The position numbers and the translations under genes were made by a program. A stretch of 64,000 nucleotides of DNA from Pascua guehoae. Taxonomy: Eukaryota > Basidiomycota > Tremellomycetes > Trichosporonales > Trichosporonaceae. Positions within the stretch are counted from its first letter, which is position 1. The number at the start of each line of letters is the position of its first letter. This document shows, in pieces, positions 48,081 to 58,083 of the stretch. Location: positions 151,088 through 215,087 of the forward strand of contig BCJX01000009.1 of assembly GCA_001600415.1 (NCBI GenBank), read 5' to 3'. The notes beneath the pieces are model-generated. The model did not search any database. It worked only from the letters and a program-made list of their open reading frames with translations, and was not told the DNA's origin.

Positions 48081-48213
48081 TACCCTCAGCTGTGCTCGGC
48101 TCCTTCCAATTCCGCCACATCCACCTTCCCAGCAACGTTTAGCTCTAATCCACCATCCCACCCACGTTCAGCCCAGTTTAAAAGCAACACTCAAGACGTA
48201 GCCCAACTCGACG

Positions 48214-48611
48214 ATGAAGACCACCCTCCTCGCAATCCTCGCCGCCCTCGCCGTCGCCCACCCCTCGGACTCGGTCTACCTCCCCGACACGGACGAGACA
48301 TGCACCATCGTCGCGGACGGCGCCCTCCTCTGTCTCCCAGGCCACCACGACAGCCTACCCGACGTAAGCTTTTTTTTGGCACCCCTTAACCGCCCCCCGC
48401 TGAGAGACAGTATGACACTTCGGGTGGTAACGACAAGCGCGCCCCGCTGCCCCCGCCGCCGGGCGAAAACACATGTTCGCTCGGCGGCAACGCGGCGTGC
48501 CGCGCCAAGTGCCGGCGCATCCACAAGCGCGAGTGCGGGGGCACGTGTCGCCTGGGCGGGCTGGGGGTGTGGACGTGTTATTGTCGGCAGGCGTGCTGTA
48601 TCAAGTGTTAG
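48214..48611 (+). CDS. secreted defensin-like cysteine-rich peptide precursor
   Basis: Two exons, 48214-48363 and 48411-48611 (intron 47 bases, GTAAGC...GACAG), give 116 residues. The precursor has a signal peptide (about residues 1-15, ending AVA), a pro-region to Lys59-Arg60 (NDKR, a Kex2 site), and a mature part of 56 residues starting APLPPPPGENT. Ten cysteines lie in the mature part, at 72, 80, 84, 92, 96, 106, 108, 112, 113 and 116. Six fit the cysteine-stabilised alpha-beta (defensin) spacing C-x7-C-x3-C-x11-C-x9-C-x-C, and GGTC to CYC resembles the gamma-core. The mature part is strongly basic. The extra Cys92 and the CC-x2-C end are unlike six-cysteine fungal defensins such as plectasin. 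Secretion and maturation are strong inferences. Antimicrobial function is a guess. An alternative is a small cysteine-rich effector of another fold. Confidence 0.72.
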
Positions 48612-50122
48612 TGATTGGGGGGATGTAATGAGTGGTGGGATGGACGTATGCAAAGACTTTGTTGTGTCTTGGGTAGAAGAGTTGGGAGGGTTGTCCGTGC
48701 CGGATGCCTTTGTTTTCTGCCAGTATTTGTGTCCAAAGTATCACCAAAGCCCATGGAGGAGTTGGAGTGGTAACGGTAAACGCTCTGGAGCGATGGCGAG
48801 ACGTCGTGGACTATGCGTATGCCATCACCCCAACTACAACTGTAAGAGTGAGGCAGAGAACAATCAGATACTGTCAGCGGAATGATGAAGCTGGAGCGGT
48901 ATTTGCAGAGCGTGTCACTGCGATCCCCTTGCATCACAGCCCATGCCATTGGCCGACCCGGACATTTGGGATGTGGCAAGTGGACGGGGAGGAGTGAAGA
49001 ATGGAGGAAGAGGTGGTGAAGGATCGAGGAGGGGAGCTGAAGAGGTTGAGCGAGAACAGCTACCTACCTGGCTCCTTCCATGGAGGCACCACGTGCAACC
49101 AAATACGTTGCAACGTTGGAACGCCGCTTGGCGTCACATAAGCATGGGAGCTCTGGACGTCGTGCCATTAGGCCCCATGTGGGCCACGAGAAGCATTCGT
49201 CAAGGCAAAGTCTTTCTCAAATAGCCACAGATCAAGAATCCATTCGAATTTTGACGAGAACAGGCGCAAATGTCCAGATGAACAGAAACAGCACACCGCA
49301 AGAGAACACACAAACGTAGACAGAGTACACGCATACGCCCAAAGGCCGTCGTCCACAGTGCACGATTGACAGACTGGAAGCTGGAGCAACGGCCAGGTGA
49401 AAGAAAGCCTGCGGAATTGCGCCGCGCCCAGAGCCAAGGTCAAGCGTGCTGATGCGGGAGCGTGTCCCCGCCAGGAGTGAAGCCAGGAGTAAAGCCAGGC
49501 GTGAAGCCAGGAGAGAGCCAGGCGTGAAGCCAAAGTAAATCCAGGAGTGAGCCAGGAGTGAAGCGTGCATGGTACTATGATGAATGCCGGGGTATGTATC
49601 GTCTGTGTGTCAGCCGCGACCTTTGTGCCCCCGACCTCGATCTGGACCTCGATGCGGGAGGCGACCCATCTCCGTCCCCGTCTCCATGTCCATATCCATG
49701 TCCATGTCCATGCCCGTCTCCATCTTGTCCTCCCACCAGCACCGACGCATTTCCCATAATCTGCTCGTTGGTTCCCCGCTCTGTCGACGACGGCCACTGC
49801 CCCTCGCGCTCTTTTGTCGTCGGGACAGCACACCCTTCCTGCCACCTTGCACTTTATCTCACCCGTCGGGTGCATGGCGTACGGGTGCAGACCATCGTCT
49901 CCATCATTCCCGCCCCGATACTCGCCGTTTCCCGCTCCTCGTCGTCGCTCCATGCTCCGCGCTCTCAACATCCTCCCACTCGAGGCCAAGCACCCCGAGT
50001 CCGATTCCCGACTCGCGACTCTCAAGGCCGCATCCCCGCCCAAACCGCATCTCTCACAACACCCCCACGTACCCCCCGCCCAACATACACACCCAGCCCA
50101 AACCCAACTCACCCAATCCCAA
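48612..50122. other. intergenic with simple repeats
   Basis: No gene is supported. About eight degenerate 12-base units of the type AGCCAGGAGTGA cover 49470-49563, and TCCATG/TCCATA hexamers cover about 49683-49730. These repeats generate long but meaningless open frames on both strands (Trp/Thr-rich or Pro-rich). Confidence 0.5.
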
Positions 50123-50428
50123 CTACGCCGCACGCTTACCACCCCCAAACGCCCTCCCGACCACCGCCACCCCCGCGCCCTCTGGCCTACGGCGCACGAG
50201 CGCCGCCCGTCCCTCGGCCTCGGACACGTTGCGGACCTCGACGAGCTCCTTGACCTTGAGAATCTTGCCGGCCGCCTCGGGCCCGTGGGGCTGCAGGACG
50301 CGCTGGTGGAGGCGGTGCAGGCCGAGGGCCTCGAGTGTGCGTCCCGAGGCCGGGGGCAGGCCGCGCGCGCTCCGGACCAGGGTGATTAGGTAGTGCGTCG
50401 GGGTGAGGCGGGGGAGTGTGGGGAGCAT
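50123..50428 (-). CDS. MRPL33: mitochondrial large-subunit ribosomal protein uL30m
   Basis: This single exon of 101 residues resembles bacterial L30 and yeast Mrpl33. The start, [15 protein letters not shown], is followed by [14 protein letters not shown] and [15 protein letters not shown], the conserved beta-alpha-beta-alpha-beta core of the L30 ferredoxin-like fold, including the strongly conserved KVKELV. The C-terminal 30 residues are Arg/Gly/Ala-rich and probably a fungal extension. GTAAGCG near the end could be a splice donor, so the last few residues are less certain. The protein would be imported into mitochondria. ATG 50428 is the only suitable start. ARG3 is divergent 466 bases away. 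Confidence 0.85.
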   Translation of the reverse strand: MLPTLPRLTPTHYLITLVRSARGLPPASGRTLEALGLHRLHQRVLQPHGPEAAGKILKVKELVEVRNVSEAEGRAALVRRRPEGAGVAVVGRAFGGGKRAA

Positions 50429-50894
50429 CGTGGGTGTGTTGGGCGTGGGGGGTGGGGAGAGGGTGTGGGGTGGGTAACGGCGTTGCCGGTAGAGTCGAGG
50501 TCGAGGTCGAGTTGGGTGGTGGGTGGTTGCGAGGTCGCGGTGGGAGACGAGGGTGACGCGAAGACGGAGACGGGGCAGCGAAAATTCGCGATTCCGAGTC
50601 GTGCAAAGTGTCGATTGTGGGAGTGGAGTAGCTCGCTGCTGTAGAGCTAGTAGAGGGAGGCGGTTGTAAATGTAGGTGAGTCGTAGCTTGTCGCGAGTTT
50701 CCAGTCGCCAAAGATCAGAAACATGGCCGAAAGATGGAAAGGAGGAACCAACTGATACAATGCCCCAAAATGACGTGTACATCCACCCCTCCTTGCGAGT
50801 GACTTTCCGAACCCCATCCCCGTCCGAGTCGGTTGCTGCAAATAAAGTCGACGCTCACTCACTTGCTCACCAGCTCCCTCTACCCCCCACCACC
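50429..50894. promoter_or_regulatory. 466-base divergent promoter region MRPL33/ARG3
   Basis: The two genes start on opposite strands with only 466 bases between start codons, so promoters must overlap or abut. On the ARG3 side, TGCAAATAAAG lies about 55 bases before the ATG. On the MRPL33 side, the leader is CACCCC/CCAC-rich. No known factor site is claimed. Confidence 0.5.
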
Positions 50895-53255
50895 ATGCTC
50901 GTCCCCACGCTCACTCGCTCGCGCATCCTGCCCACGACGGCGCGCCTCGTCGCGTCGTACTCTGAAGCCTACGGCGGCCGGGACGGTTACCCGCGCGAGC
51001 CCCGCGGCGACCGTCGCGGCGAATGGCGCACCCGCCGCGACGAGCGCAGCGAGCGTTCGGACCGGGGCAGCGAGCGCGAGTTTGTGCCGCGCGAGGCGCG
51101 CCCGTTCCGTGTTCCCGGCCCCGTGGCGCGCGCCACGCCGCCTCCGCACCTGATGACGCTGGCCGACCTGTCCGCCGACGAGATTTCCAACCTGGTCGGC
51201 TCTGCGCTCGCGGCCAAGCTCGTGTTTAAAAAGTATGGTCCGCGCTCGCTGCGCAAGTCGCTCGACGGGCGCAGTGTGGCGCTCCTGTTTTCGAAGCGGA
51301 GCACGCGCACGCGCGTCGCGTCCGAGACGTCTGTGGCGGCGCTGGGCGGACATGCCATGTTCCTCGGCTCGGCCGACATTCAGCTCGGCGTCAACGAGAC
51401 GCTCGAGGACTCTGCGCGCGTCATTGGCTCGATGACCGACGGCATCATGGCGCGCGTCGGCGAACACCGCGAAGTCACCACCCTCGCACAGTACTCGCCC
51501 GTCCCCGTCGTCAACGCCCTCAGCGACCTGTACCACCCCACCCAGATCCTCGCCGACATTCTCACCCTCGTCGAGACGGCAAACCCCGGCATCGAGCTCC
51601 CCGACGACATGACCCCTGGGCCCCCTGCCCGCCCCCACAACACGGCTCGCCGCTGGGTCAGCGAAAACGTCGACATCGAGGCAGCCCTCAAGGGCAAGAA
51701 GATGGCCTGGGTCGGCGACACCAACAACATTATCAACGAAATCATGGTCACCATGCCCCGCTTTGGCATGGAGGTCGGCGTCGCTGCGCCTCAGGGTTAC
51801 GACAAGGTCGACCCGCGGGTCTGGGACCGTGTGTGAGTACCACGAGCGCCCGCAGGGCGCGAGTTTCCGTGTAGTGTACGAGCGCACGAAGTGCGCGAGT
51901 TTGGGTGCTGCTTCCGTGGAGAGGAGTTGGGTTTGGGTGTAAGCGCGTATAGTGCCCGACAGGCATGGCCGAGGGGTACCGGAGTGCACGGCGAGGCCTG
52001 AGGGGTCCAGCGTGCACGACCGGGCGTCAACATGCCCAGAATACCCGATAGGGCATGGGCGTGCGTGCATCTACGGCGTACCAGTATGGTGAACATATCG
52101 GTACAGTGCACGTTTCGAGTCGGAGCTTTCCCGAGCTGGCCCTGCCTGCGAGCGAGTGCATGTGCGCGGGTATGGGTTACAAGGGACGCCAATGGAGTAA
52201 ATGGTTATCAAGAGTAGTCCAAGCGACGGCCGTTCCCGTTGGTTACTAGTCGTTACCCCTAGGGTTGAAGACGAGGTTTGGGTCTGCAGAAGGCCGAGAT
52301 CCACTTGATTCTTGGCAAGCTTTGACAAGCACCTCTTTCGGGATTGACTGTGGTTCTTCACTTGGCTTTGCAAGTGACACCTTTTGCTTCCCACTCTTGG
52401 TGCCAGTCTCCTGTCTTTTTTGCCCCAGTCACCTATTGGGACGCACGGCTGCCTGTTCCACCCCTTCCCTTCCCTCGCACCCTCGCGCCTCGCCCGTACC
52501 TCTCTCCCCCTACCAGCTTCCGGCCCTTTCCCCCCCCCCCCCCCCGGTTTACTAACACCCGCAGCAAGGAACACGGCACCGAGTCGCTCATCTCCTTCAC
52601 AAACACCCCCGCCGCGGCCCTCAAGGACGCCGACGTGGTCGTCACCGACACGTGGATCAGCATGGGCCAGGAGGAGGAGACGGCCGCGCGCCTCAAGTCA
52701 TTTGAAGGCTACCAGCTGACCAATGCGCTCATTGACGGCTCGGCCGCAAAGCCCGACTGGAAGTTTATGCACTGCCTCCCCCGCCACAAGGACGAGGTCG
52801 ACGACGAGGTCTTCTACGGGCCCCGCAGCTTGGTCTTCCCAGAGGCCGAGAACCGCAAGTGGACCATTTTGGCCGTGTTTGAGTGAGTACACCCGAGCCG
52901 CCGCAGGCGGCGAGGCGGCGACGGCACAGGCCATGGCGGTCCGTGTGCTGCATGGCGCGGATCAGTGGTTGTGTTGCTTTGCCGGCGGTTATTGTGGCGG
53001 TGGTGTGGTCCCCGCGGCTGGTGTGGCCGCTGTGACTGCTGTGGTTACAGGCTGTGGGTGTGACTCTAGTCACTGCAGTGACTGCCCGCTCTGTGTCGGG
53101 TGACGCCCTCGACGCCAGTGACGGTGCTATGGCAGTCACAACCGGTGACATCCACGCCTCAGGCCACCGCTTGCGCAGTGCTCGACCCCCGACGGCCCCT
53201 CCTTTGGAGATACTGACCTCACAGCGCACTCATGGGCCGCTGGTCGCGCACCTAG
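50895..53255 (+). CDS. ARG3: ornithine carbamoyltransferase
   Basis: The enzyme makes citrulline from ornithine and carbamoyl phosphate in arginine synthesis. Exons are 50895-51832, 52565-52882 and 53225-53255 (1287 bases, 428 residues). The carbamoyl-phosphate loop is FSKRSTRTR (132-140) and HPTQ is at 214-217. The ornithine loop DTWISMG is at about 341-347, and the HCLP signature is at about 382-385. A reading that stops at TGA 52884 would end AVFE and lacks the usual tail. Using the GTGAGT donor at 52883 and the acceptor ACTGACCTCACAG adds [10 protein letters not shown], a normal fungal-type end, so I prefer three exons. Residues 8-22 look like a mitochondrial presequence. Residues about 28-70 are an Arg/Asp/Glu/Ser-rich insertion absent from typical enzymes. 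Both introns begin with GC hairpins. Confidence 0.93.
51846..51896 (+). repeat. two successive intronic hairpins after the ARG3 donor
   Basis: Stem GCGCCC/GGGCGC with loop GCA spans 51846-51860. Stem GCGCAC/GTGCGC with loop GAA spans 51882-51896. Both are framed by CGA before and GAGTTT after. The stems differ by a paired change (C-G to A-T). Confidence 0.8.
52897..52911 (+). repeat. intronic hairpin after the second ARG3 donor
   Basis: GCCGCC, loop GCA, GGCGGC, framed by CGA and GAG, lies 14 bases into the intron. It has the same design as the hairpins at 51846 and 62975. Confidence 0.8.
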
Positions 53256-54231
53256 CCGTGCAGAGACTGACGCCGGTTTCCACACACGCCCAAACATCCA
53301 TAAAACGCACAGACTACATAAAAGCATGCAAAGACACAATCGCAATGAACACGACCTGCCTCGCGTGTAGGTTAGTATACATGTCAACACTGGTCCCAGA
53401 GCTGCCAATCGGCCAAGTTTGGGCTGGGCTTGCTGTACGCTGCACATGTCAAGTCCGCGCTGGGAGGACATGTCTACGTCCTTCCCAGACACCGTTTGGT
53501 CTGGGATTGTGGACCGTTCCCGCCGACTCGGACATGGCTAATAGAGAGGTACTGTCAGTTGGAGGGCGGCGACGATACTTGTCGCTCGTACGCTTTGCGT
53601 GCCTGTCTTGCATTGGCGTGGCGTCTGGAGTGTCCGTTCTGCCGCAGTGCGCGATCTGCCGCCCGTGGTGCGTCGCTCGTACCCTCGGGGGTTACAGTTT
53701 GTTTGCGCACACTCTGTTGTGCTTGAGCGGTTCTGTCGCACAAGCATGCGTCTAGTCACTGGGCCCATAGCTGGTCAAGCTGGGTGTCACTCGTGTCCTG
53801 GTCACTCACCGCGCCTCAGCTCACCCACACTTCGCCCCCATACCCTCGCACACCTTCCTGGCCCCTGCTCACCCAAAGACACACGATCTGATGGGACCTC
53901 GGTTGCCCCTCACTTGGTTGGCCACTGCCCACTCTCACCGCGCCAGTTCCTCTTCATGTGCTGCATGGTCCTCTTCTACTATGCTTGAATGGTATCACTA
54001 CACTACTGCATGTGGGCATGGGGGTGTAGGCATGGTGGTTGTGCACGCATACTCGGCAGGTTTCACGTCCACATACGTCCGTGGCACGCACTGTTGTCGG
54101 TCTGGTCTGGTCGGAAGGAAAGGTTGGATGGCACTACTCGAAGACCGCCTGGAAGAGTAAATGTATCCAGGTGCGATGGGGGAAAACATCGACGGCGGGA
54201 GCAAGAGTCCAGAGACACATCACTGCCCGAC
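53256..54231. other. convergent intergenic region ARG3/ZRC1
   Basis: No gene is supported. The one long frame across it has no family features, and its composition looks random. Confidence 0.5.
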
Positions 54232-56140
54232 CTACTCGTCACCCTCAGACACATGGCCGAGGCGCGGCGTCTGCTGGCCAGTCGACTTGGGCGGCGGGCA
54301 GCACGTGTCGCCGACACACTGGTCCGGGGGGCAGCGGATAAGGCATGCGTGCTCGCTGTCCTCGCTGTCCGAGTCGGCCGACTCGCTAAACTCGGGCTGG
54401 ATCGTGACAGAGTGGATGCCCTGCGCGTGCATAACACGGCGGATCTCGCTGGAAACAGCCATGTGGTCCGAGTTGGGCACAATGAGGACGTGAACCGACG
54501 CCACAGATGTCGTCTCCGAGAGCTGCCAGACGTGCAACTCGTGGACCGACACGACGCCGTCAACGTCACGGATCGCCTCGCGGAGGCCGTCGAGCGACAC
54601 GTGCTCGGGCACGCCCTGCAGGAGGATCGCCGACGCCGACTTGACTGCACTGGTTAGTGCCCGTCACGATAGGGATAGATTGTCGGGAACAACCGGGAAA
54701 GCACGTACCCAGAGGAACAGCAGACGAGAAGATGATGCACGTAATGAGGAGCGAGACGGCAGGGTCAAAGTAGAGCGTCCACTTGCCCTCGCAGCTGCGC
54801 GGCGTGAGTAACGATCCGTGCGGCAAAAAATAAGGTGACACTTACAACCAAATGACAAGACCGGCAGAGATGACGCCAACGTTGCCGAGGGCGTCACCAA
54901 CAACGTGGAGGAAGACACCGCGCATGTTCATCGCGCCGTGGGCACCGGGGGACGGAGGAGGCTTGGTCGCGCCGCCGTTCTCAGCTGCGTTGACATCGGC
55001 CGCATAGTTGGATGCGCCAGTTGCCGCAGGGGCCGACTTTGTCTTGGTAAGCTGAGTAGAGTCGTCCACAGCGGTAGCCTCGGTGGACGGCGTCGACGAC
55101 TCGGCAGTGCTGGGAAGCGGGAGGGTCTCGTTGGTACCGGGCGTGGGGGCCTTGAAGTTGGTTGCAACGCGGCTGCGGCGGCGCGAGTGCGAGTGGCCCG
55201 TGTTGCGGTTGAGGTTGTTGGCGGGCGAACCAGAGAGGAACGATTCGCTCTCAAGCGAATGGCCAAGGCGTGCGGCCTCGATAATCTGCGCGCGCGTCTC
55301 GGCAGGGTGCTGGTAGAGCGACGACATCGAGTCGGAGCGCTTGCGCGGGATCGGCGTAGGCTGGAGCGGCTCGTCGTCCTCAATAGGGAGCGCAATCTCG
55401 CCGTCGCCATGGTCGTGGCCGTGAGAGTGGCCGTGGTCGTGGCCGTGTCCGCCATGGCCGTGGCCGTGGTCTGCGCAAGTGTCAGTTGGAAGTAAGGACT
55501 TAAACGGCCATCGAGCTTACCGTGGAACAGGAACAGTCCGACAATGTTGCTCAGGAGGCCAAACGAGCCCACAATCACAATGAGCTTGGGGCTCGTGATC
55601 TCTGTGGCGTCAGCGGATGTGTTGTCGAACAACGAATGAAGCAGGTGGGTGGAGGGCGGAACAAGGCGGACAGGGGGCGCCGAGGTAAAAAGGCTTGGCT
55701 CCGACTTTGGTGGCGTCGAGGCATCACACACATACCGGGTGGGGCGATCAGGCGGCCAACAGCCTCGATGAAGATGGAGACACAGAGGGCAATAAGGAAG
55801 ACGCCATTGATGAGAGCACCAAGGATCTCGGCGCGCTGCCACCCATACGAGTTCTCGGAGGAAGACGGCGATGTGGCGAGCTTGATTGTGTACAGAGCAA
55901 CAATGAGTGAGAGCACATCGCTGGAAAAACAAGTCAGTGACGACAGAGGGCACTGGATGACCTACTTGAGCATGTGGAACGAGTCCGCTACGAGTGCAAG
56001 TGATCCGACGGCATATCCCACAATCAGCTCCTGGTCTCGTCAGCGACGTGTCATGGCTCGGTGTGGGTACGAACCAGGAAGAGGAAAAAGGTGTCGATTA
56101 CGAGGAGGGTTATGATCCTCGCTTGCCGGGAGAAGCGCAT
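54232..56140 (-). CDS. ZRC1: ZRC1/COT1-type vacuolar zinc transporter (CDF family)
   Basis: This cation diffusion facilitator exchanges cytosolic zinc (and cobalt) for protons, normally at the vacuole membrane. Exons in transcript order are 56140-56075, 56030-55966, 55920-55736, 55601-55521, 55470-54846, 54794-54709 and 54644-54232 (1521 bases, 506 residues). The two zinc-site HxxxD motifs are in helix 2 (DSFHMLND, His41 and Asp45) and helix 5 (HVVGDALGN, His321 and Asp325). A His/Gly/Asp-rich loop with about ten histidines (about residues 133-157) is the typical zinc-sensing loop, followed by a long Ser/Thr-rich cytosolic insert. The C-terminal domain contains HVSLDGLREAI and VHELHVWQLS. The tail has an acidic patch, then a Cys cluster (CLIRCPPDQC, CC). 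The first donor is GTTCGT. Confidence 0.94.
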
Positions 56141-56965
56141 GGTGGCGACTGGCAGCGCTGGCGGCGTGGTCGACGTGCGGGAAAGGGGGGGAGAGGGAGA
56201 AGGGGGAGCGGATGTGGAAGAGGGCGAAGAGGAAAGAGGATGGATGAGTGAGAGGGGTGGGCAAGAAGGAGAAAAGAGGAAACGAGGAAGACGCTTGCAC
56301 AGAGAGGATGCACTAAGCAGAAACAAAACTCGGACGGACAGAGTGGATAGCTTCGAGTGGGTGGGTAGGGTACAGAGGCTCCCTCTCTCCCAGGCCCCCA
56401 GGGCCCATCTCCGGACTAGCCCGCACACAGCCTTGCGTAATCTTTGGCTATAATCTAATAATGTCCATTAATCACACCATCAGCAACACCCCATACCCCT
56501 TTAATGAAATATCGTCAAGGACGGAGTTTTTGGTTCCGAATTTTAATTTATCCCTGATCACGTGTGGTGGCGTCTATGGCGTCGATGGCGTATCCTCGGT
56601 TTGAATGCATGCCTCCATGTCTTGGTGCAGGGCGCCTGCCGGGGCCTGCAGGGTGGCAAAAGTCAAGGCCGTCATAATCTTTCAGGTCAGCAAAAATCAA
56701 TATCGGCCGACTGGGAGAATCACGTGACTGTACAATGATCCGTGCGCTTATGAGAAATCCGTCAGTGTGGCGAGTATCGCAGTGCCATGAGACAAGGCAA
56801 GCGTGCCATGAAGTGAGGGCAGCGCTCGACGTTTACTATCGAAGGCACGACGGTGGCTCACATCGGTGACACCTGAACAGGAGAGAATATGAGGGTTGGA
56901 AGCACTGGTTGGGCAGTGCTGGTCCATCGTTGCAGCGGTACTAGTCAAGTACAGGGGATGTCGGC

Positions 56966-57019
56966 AAAGTCATGAGACTGCCACCGTGAGGCTCGAGCGC
57001 GTAGCAGTCTCATGACTTT
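56966..57019. repeat. perfect 16-base inverted repeat, 22-base spacer
   Basis: AAAGTCATGAGACTGC at 56966-56981 has its exact reverse complement at 57004-57019. The spacer is CACCGTGAGGCTCGAGCGCGTA. No coding frame needs it. Confidence 0.9.
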
Positions 57020-57492
57020 CCGAACGCCCCTGCAGTTCTGTGTCCGACCGCCTTGGGTATGGTTCTTGGTTTGTACACTGCCCATCAGTCTAGGCGTTAC
57101 CAAATGTGTGCAGTATCCATCGTGGCAGTTTCTCGCTGAGGGGTGCTCCACATCCTTCGCTCGACATGAACAAAGGAACGAACACGGTCTCAACACACCT
57201 TCATTGTGACAAGTCGTGGATGCCACCGCGTAACGTGTGTACATTTCTTTGCGTGGTCAAGATACGCCCCTATTACAGACCCCCACAATGAGTCTACCAC
57301 ACACACAACCCCTTTGATTCCTACAGGCTGGCACCAAAATGGGCATTGGTTTTTGCAGCTCCCCAGACACGGTAAACGACAAGCAATCCAACGCAGCCAA
57401 CTGTCCCCGAGAGAACTCCACCAAACGAGGCGAGCCACCATGGGTCTTCTAGAGAACTTGCCACGCCAAGAATGATCTTCTGGAGAACATGC

Positions 57493-57676
57493 CACGCCAA
57501 GAATGACCGCACTCGTTTAACCAGTGCTGAGCACCCCAACATGTATAGGAGAAGTTGGGAGGTGACGATTATAGGACGTGCCTTCACGCCAAGAATGACC
57601 GCACTCGTTTAACCAGTGCTGAGCACCCCAACATGTATAGGAGAAGTTAGGAGGTGACGATTATGGGACGTGCCTT
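57493..57676. repeat. 92-base tandem duplication
   Basis: Copies 57493-57584 and 57585-57676 differ at only two positions I could find (GTTGGGAGG/GTTAGGAGG and TTATAGG/TTATGGG). A shorter partial copy of the start (GCCACGCCAAGAATGA) precedes them near 57460. Confidence 0.92.
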
Positions 57677-58083
57677 CATTTCGGAAGCTTGTCAGAAGTC
57701 TGTGCCAAGTGTTACTCACACAGCCATCTGCCAAGCTTGATAACAACCCATGACCCAGAGATAAGGTTGCGGCTCGTCCCGCTTGGGTATGAGCTCCACA
57801 ACTTTGCAAGTCACCCTCATCCCACTTTACAACTTGTCCTCACTCACGATGCATGTCCACGGCAAGGACGGCCACGCAAGACCGCGATATGCATCAACAC
57901 CTCTGCCCAGCACTACTTTAAAGACGCCAAGCCAGTGTTTCCAGGCAACTCGTGTCTGTTGCTTGGACACGCAAACCACAAGTATTCTTCGTGACCTCAC
58001 TGGCATTTCTGACATGGATCCGGGACAATATTTCACGCTTGCCCGGGTGCGCTCCTAACCTGTTCTCACCCCTTACTTCCGCC

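Larger units (their letters stand above)
46130..48213. other. 2.1 kb without a recognised gene
   Basis: 3' flank of SEC4 and long 5' flank of the defensin-like gene. Translations in all frames look random. It contains a GC hairpin at 46411-46435 and a TATA box at 48074, listed separately. Confidence 0.45.
56141..58083. other. 1.9 kb without a recognised gene
   Basis: 5' flanks of ZRC1 and the phospholipase gene. No coding frame is supported. It holds a perfect inverted repeat (56966-57019) and a 92-base tandem duplication (57493-57676), listed separately. The region from about 56450 is AT-richer than the genes. Confidence 0.45.

Noticed and set aside
49168..50148. Minus-strand frame of over 300 codons with Trp/Thr repeats
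   Set aside because: Built from simple DNA repeats (AGCCAGGAGTGA and CATGTC units). No start context, splice or family evidence.
53054..53755. + strand frame of about 230 codons
   Set aside because: Its composition looks random and it overlaps the ARG3 intron and last exon. No recognisable domain.
57493..57676. CRISPR-like array from the repeated units
   Set aside because: Only two contiguous 92-base copies without spacers, in a eukaryotic genome. It is a plain tandem duplication.
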